5,286 bases of DNA from Planctomycetota bacterium (GTDB lineage: Bacteria; Planctomycetota; Planctomycetia; Pirellulales; Thermoguttaceae), in NCBI GenBank assembly GCA_023397045.1, contig JAEWUR010000086.1, positions 1-5,286 on the forward strand. Direction: 5' to 3'. Each line of letters begins with the position of its first letter. Position 1 is the first letter of the stretch. Shown here piece by piece: positions 1 to 5,286 of the stretch. The translations under genes and the position numbers were made by a program. The notes beneath the pieces were generated by a model. It did not search any database. It was given only the letters and a program-made list of their open reading frames with translations, and was not told where the DNA came from.

Positions 1-2780
<2,780 letters not shown>

Positions 2781-2787
2781 GTTGGGT

Positions 2788-2791
2788 TCCT
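2788..2791 (-). promoter_or_regulatory. Ribosome binding site of the dehydrogenase
   Basis: AGGA on the minus strand lies 7 bases before the ATG at 2778-2780. It supports that start over the in-frame ATG at 2820-2822. Confidence 0.65.
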
Positions 2792-2848
2792 GGTCAAAGC
2801 ATTCCTGGATAACGTTGCGCAATCACCTCGTTTCCGGCATTGCCTATT

Positions 2849-2877
2849 ATGATAGCCGGTGCCCTGCGATCCGGGAA
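2849..2877 (-). promoter_or_regulatory. Candidate leftward sigma70-type promoter for the dehydrogenase
   Basis: On the minus strand, TTCCCG (2872-2877, a weak -35, 3 of 6 consensus matches) is followed after 17 bases by TATCAT (2849-2854, a -10 with 5 of 6 matches). Transcription would begin near 2842 and give a leader of about 60 bases. The -10 is good, but the -35 is poor, so this is only a candidate. Confidence 0.25.
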
Positions 2878-2984
2878 GCCGGAGAAACGGGGGTGTCCGC
2901 AGCCCATGCGATGGCGTAACGAGCCCGGTCAAAAGACCCGTCTGCTCACGCTCCGCCACGCGGGCAGGCCTGCAAAAAGGGTTC

Positions 2985-2998
2985 ATTGCGGCCGCAAT
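2985..2998. promoter_or_regulatory. Perfect 14-bp palindrome, candidate operator
   Basis: ATTGCGGCCGCAAT is a perfect inverted repeat with no spacer, in otherwise non-coding DNA. It covers the -35 box of the predicted rightward promoter, where a bound repressor would block polymerase. The centre (GG/CC) differs from the central CG usual in LacI-family operators, so I do not assign a regulator family. The palindrome is directly visible; its role is inference. Confidence 0.45.
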
Positions 2999-3014
2999 CG
3001 GTTTGTTTTATGAT
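2986..3014 (+). promoter_or_regulatory. Candidate rightward sigma70-type promoter for the alpha-galactosidase
   Basis: TTGCGG (2986-2991, 3 of 6 matches, with the key TTG) and TATGAT (3009-3014, 5 of 6 matches) are separated by exactly 17 bases. The spacer ends in a T-rich run, unusual in this GC-rich window. Transcription would begin near 3021 and leave a leader of about 127 bases before the ATG at 3148. The -35 box lies inside the 14-bp palindrome. Confidence 0.4.
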
Positions 3015-3044
3015 AGGGTGCCAACGAGGGTGAAGATCGCCGGG

Positions 3045-3060
3045 AGGCCCACCGGGGCCT
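3045..3060 (+). other. Hairpin in the predicted alpha-galactosidase leader
   Basis: AGGCCC (3045-3050) and GGGCCT (3055-3060) pair perfectly around the four-base loop ACCG, and a G-U pair can extend the stem. No T-run follows, so this is not a typical rho-independent terminator. It may be a structural leader element or chance in GC-rich DNA. Confidence 0.3.
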
Positions 3061-3078
3061 TGGCAGAATACTTGGCAG
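3059..3078 (+). repeat. Tandem direct repeat of CTTGGCAG
   Basis: CTTGGCAG occurs at 3059-3066 and again at 3071-3078, a 12-bp period with four unrelated bases between. The first copy overlaps the end of the leader hairpin. The repeat is visible directly; whether it is a binding site is unknown. Confidence 0.4.
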
Positions 3079-3134
3079 CCTTCTCGCTGACCGGTGACGA
3101 TGTTCGTGCCATGATCGCGTCTCAATTCGACGAT

Positions 3135-3138
3135 GGAG
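3135..3138 (+). promoter_or_regulatory. Ribosome binding site deciding the alpha-galactosidase start
   Basis: GGAG lies 9 bases before the ATG at 3148-3150. The in-frame ATG at 3133-3135 overlaps this site and has no purine-rich sequence before it, so the later ATG is preferred. The difference is five residues. Confidence 0.55.
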
Positions 3139-3147
3139 TCTCTTGAC

Positions 3148-5211
3148 ATGCCAGAATCGCGTTACCCAGGGCCCGTTCACGACGTAACGATTTTTGCCGA
3201 AGAAGCCGGCCGCGTCTGGCTTCGCCAGCTATGTGGGATCGTCTGCGGCAACGACGGTCAGGATTCCGGCCCGATCGAAACCCAGGGGCCGGCCATCGTG
3301 GTGACCAGTCTGGGACGCATCGAGGGCGAGTCGTTTCAGATTACCGATCACGCGTTCGACGCCGAGACGGCACGGTTGACATGGCAGGCGGCCGGCGGCG
3401 CATTGCGGCTCGATTCGAACTGGGCTTTCTGCCGCAAGACGGGCGTCGTGCGCCGGAAAGATCGGCTCGTCAACACGGGCGACGCCCCGGTGACGGTTTT
3501 CCAGGTCCGCGCGCGATTCGCATTTCCCTCGGGCCGTTACGAGGTTTATACCCAACAGAGCCGCTGGTGTAACGAAAACCAAGGGGAATGGCTCGATCTT
3601 CATGCCGGCAGCGTGCGGCTTGGCTGCGTGCAAGGTCGCACGACGCAAGGCGGCACGCCTTACATGTGTTTGCGCGAGGTGGATGCCGGCCGCGGGTTGG
3701 CGTTCCATGTATTGCCGGAGGGCAACTGGTCGATCGAGGCTTCCGCCCGGCCGATCATGGATGTTCATCCGTTCGCGGTCGTCCAACTGGGACTGGCCGT
3801 CGACGACCTGCGGCTGGAGCTTCTGCCCGGCCAGGCCGTCGAGTGTCCCGAGATCTTGGTTCAGTCGTTGCCGACGGGCGATCCGGCCGAGGCGGCGCCC
3901 TATCTGCATCGTTGGTGGCACGGTGCCAAGCCGACGCGATTCGAGGCCATGCCCGTTGTGTTCAACACATGGTTCGACCAGTTCGAGGTGTTGGACGTGC
4001 CGCGTCTTCGCCGGCAGTTGCGGGCGGCCAAGGAAATCGGGTGCGAGGTCTTCGTCATCGACGCCGGCTGGTACGGTCCGCAGGCGGGCGATTGGTTCGC
4101 ACAGGCCGGCGATTGGCGAGAGAAACTCGACGGTGCGTTTCGCGGCGAAATGGCGGCGTTTGCCGGTGAAGTTCGCGCCGCCGGGCTTGGCTTCGGGCTA
4201 TGGATGGAGCCTGAGCGTTTCGGACCGGACGTTCCGATTCGTAAGGTGCAGCCCGAGTGGTTCCAACCGGGACAGCCGCCGTTTGCGCGGATCGATTTGG
4301 AAAACCCTGCCGCGTATGCGTATCTCCGCGACGAAATCTCGCGATTGGTGACGACCTACGACCTCGCCTGGATGAAAATCGACTTCAACTTCGAGCTGGG
4401 CCACGACGCGTCGGGCAAGGAACTTTCGGGCTATTATCAGGCGTGGCATCGGCTGCTCGATGAGATTCGCCAAAAACATCCTCGGACCGTTTTCGAGGGG
4501 TGTTCCAGCGGCGCGATGCGGCTCGACATGGGCGGTCTGGGGCATTACGACGGCCATTTCCTCACCGACACCGTGAATCCGACCGACACGCTCCGCATTT
4601 CGCAGGGCGCGATGCTGCGACTTCCGCCGGGACAACTGACCAAATGGGCGGCGGTCCGCTCGGTCGGCCAAACGATCCCCCGCTATACGAAATCGATCGA
4701 GGATTCGCCGGTGTCCATCGTCACGCCATGCGGCGCCCTTTGGGAACCGTCGGAGACGTCGGAACTCGATTTCGTGGCGGCCGCCGCGATGACCGGCGTC
4801 ATGGGGATTACTGGCGACCCGGCCGGCTTGACCGATGACGCCCGAAAACGTCTGAGCGAACTTGTCGCCTTCTACAAACAGCGGCGTGCGTTGATTCGCC
4901 GTTCGGCCGCGCACCTGTTGACGCCGATCGCGCCAAAAACGGACCGTGAGGGTTGGATCGCAATGCAGTTGGCCGACATCGCGTCGGACGACGTCCTGCT
5001 GTTCGTTTACCGACTCAACGATGGCGCTTCGGCGAAGCGATTTGTGCTCCGCGATCTTCGGGCTGATACGACCTATCGCCTCACGCAATACATCCCATCG
5101 GGAGTTGCAGTCCGAACGATCCAAGGCGAGGATCTGATGCAACCGGGGCTCGACGTGGCGCTTCCGGCCCGGTATCAGGCGGCGATTTTCACGCTAACGC
5201 CCGCGCGATGA
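3148..5211 (+). CDS. Alpha-galactosidase (melibiase-like), glycoside hydrolase family 36
   Basis: This complete 687-residue enzyme is predicted to remove terminal alpha-galactosyl groups from sugars such as melibiose or raffinose, with retention of configuration. The N-terminal beta-sandwich (about 1-250) precedes a TIM barrel (about 260-590) and a short C-terminal beta domain. Family blocks are clear: PVVFNTWFDQFE (269-280), FVIDAGWYG (302-310), GLWMEPE (350-356), WMKIDFN (408-414) with nucleophile D412, and GCSSGAMRLD (451-460). D474 in LTDTVNPTD is the expected acid/base, 62 residues after the nucleophile, much as in other GH36 enzymes. The segment around it departs from the usual SDDTDA pattern, so exact specificity is open. 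The protein lacks a signal peptide and probably works in the cytoplasm, which implies sugar import. It is slightly shorter than the ~730-residue bacterial enzymes and longer than the Thermotoga type. The gene diverges from the dehydrogenase and beta-galactosidase genes, and its last 23 bp overlap a convergent gene end. Confidence 0.95.
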   Translation: MPESRYPGPVHDVTIFAEEAGRVWLRQLCGIVCGNDGQDSGPIETQGPAIVVTSLGRIEGESFQITDHAFDAETARLTWQAAGGALRLDSNWAFCRKTGVVRRKDRLVNTGDAPVTVFQVRARFAFPSGRYEVYTQQSRWCNENQGEWLDLHAGSVRLGCVQGRTTQGGTPYMCLREVDAGRGLAFHVLPEGNWSIEASARPIMDVHPFAVVQLGLAVDDLRLELLPGQAVECPEILVQSLPTGDPAEAAPYLHRWWHGAKPTRFEAMPVVFNTWFDQFEVLDVPRLRRQLRAAKEIGCEVFVIDAGWYGPQAGDWFAQAGDWREKLDGAFRGEMAAFAGEVRAAGLGFGLWMEPERFGPDVPIRKVQPEWFQPGQPPFARIDLENPAAYAYLRDEISRLVTTYDLAWMKIDFNFELGHDASGKELSGYYQAWHRLLDEIRQKHPRTVFEGCSSGAMRLDMGGLGHYDGHFLTDTVNPTDTLRISQGAMLRLPPGQLTKWAAVRSVGQTIPRYTKSIEDSPVSIVTPCGALWEPSETSELDFVAAAAMTGVMGITGDPAGLTDDARKRLSELVAFYKQRRALIRRSAAHLLTPIAPKTDREGWIAMQLADIASDDVLLFVYRLNDGASAKRFVLRDLRADTTYRLTQYIPSGVAVRTIQGEDLMQPGLDVALPARYQAAIFTLTPAR

Positions 5212-5286
5212 GAGCATCGACCGCCATCGGGCCGGTCAGCCAACCGAATTTCGCCACCCCCTCGCCGTAGGACATAGGTCTCGCGG
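5189..5286 (-). CDS. 3' end of a convergent gene, product not identified (partial)
   Basis: On the minus strand, a frame open at the window edge runs about 31 codons to a TGA at 5189-5191. The end reads like real protein: SYGEGVAKFGWLTGP is followed by a short helix rich in Ala, Leu and Arg. Codon third positions are mostly G or C, as in the neighbours. It would overlap the last 23 bp of the alpha-galactosidase tail to tail, and no other gene explains 5212-5286. I cannot name the family from so short a piece. The alternative is chance open frame; the two competing minus frames give either a stop within this stretch or a less protein-like sequence. Confidence 0.5.
   Translation of the reverse strand, partial: ARPMSYGEGVAKFGWLTGPMAVDALIARALA

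Larger units (their letters stand above)
2781..3147. other. Divergent intergenic regulatory region between dehydrogenase and alpha-galactosidase
   Basis: This 367-bp stretch separates two divergent genes and has no convincing protein gene. It holds a candidate promoter in each direction, a perfect 14-bp palindrome (2985-2998), an 8-bp palindrome TTGCGCAA (2815-2822), and a hairpin plus direct repeat in the predicted leader of the rightward gene. The 9-mer TTATGATAG occurs twice, at 2847-2855 and 3008-3016, and CATTGC precedes each copy (2838-2843 and 2984-2989) at different distances. One open frame on the plus strand runs through the region and stops at 3144-3146. Its first half does not look like a protein; its last ~38 codons are more protein-like and are discussed as a finding. 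Confidence 0.6.

Noticed and set aside
2781..2822. Extension of the dehydrogenase to an upstream in-frame ATG (MRNVIQ...)
   Set aside because: Family members begin at MKAL, and the ribosome site AGGA lies 7 bases before that later ATG.
2834..2859. Inverted repeat CCGGC ... GCCGG near the leftward -10
   Set aside because: A five-base arm with a 16-base loop is easily produced by chance in this base composition.
2859..3029. Full-length 95-codon plus-strand frame starting at GTG 2859
   Set aside because: The first ~57 codons give a Arg/Ser/Pro-rich sequence without motifs and run through the predicted promoter and palindrome. Only the last part is kept as a speculative finding.
3602..4351. A 249-codon plus-strand open frame in another phase within the alpha-galactosidase
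   Set aside because: It is rich in Arg, Ser and Cys and overlaps the conserved GH36 frame, so it is an out-of-phase shadow.
4198..5142. A 314-codon open frame on the minus strand inside the alpha-galactosidase
   Set aside because: It lies wholly antisense to a gene with clear GH36 motifs and has a low-complexity Arg/His-rich translation without recognisable motifs, typical of a shadow frame in GC-rich DNA.

Overview
The window is about 60% GC and densely coding. It reads as a small galactoside-utilisation locus from a Gram-negative bacterium. The exported LacZ-type beta-galactosidase with its N-terminal signal peptide, the GC-rich codon use and the mixture of weak Shine-Dalgarno sites would suit a planctomycete or a related environmental lineage. 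That placement is inference: nothing here is a taxonomic marker.

Layout. (1) 1-1611, minus strand: the N-terminal ~537 residues of a glycoside hydrolase family 2 beta-galactosidase with a signal peptide. Its C-terminal part, including the nucleophile region, lies beyond the left edge. (2) 1612-1748: a 137-bp gap with only weak signals. (3) 1749-2780, minus strand: a complete zinc-dependent, NAD-type medium-chain dehydrogenase of the sorbitol / threonine / galactitol-1-phosphate dehydrogenase group, upstream of the beta-galactosidase in the same direction. (4) 2781-3147: a 367-bp divergent intergenic region with a candidate promoter for each side, a perfect 14-bp palindrome on the rightward -35 box, and a hairpin and direct repeat in the predicted rightward leader. 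(5) 3148-5211, plus strand: a complete family GH36 alpha-galactosidase without a signal peptide. (6) 5189-5286, minus strand: the probable last ~31 codons of a convergent gene that overlaps the alpha-galactosidase end by 23 bp.

How the parts may work together (inference): the exported beta-galactosidase would release galactose from beta-galactosides outside the cytoplasm. The cytoplasmic GH36 enzyme would cleave imported alpha-galactosides such as melibiose or raffinose-type sugars. The dehydrogenase would oxidise a sugar, polyol or sugar-phosphate product. The palindrome in the divergent region is the best candidate operator for joint control.

I found no RNA genes, mobile elements, CRISPR arrays or clear rho-independent terminators. 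I see no strong case for a wholly new system. The points most worth a second look are the divergent regulatory region, the non-canonical acid/base segment of the GH36 enzyme, and the possible short coding frame that ends one base before the GH36 start.
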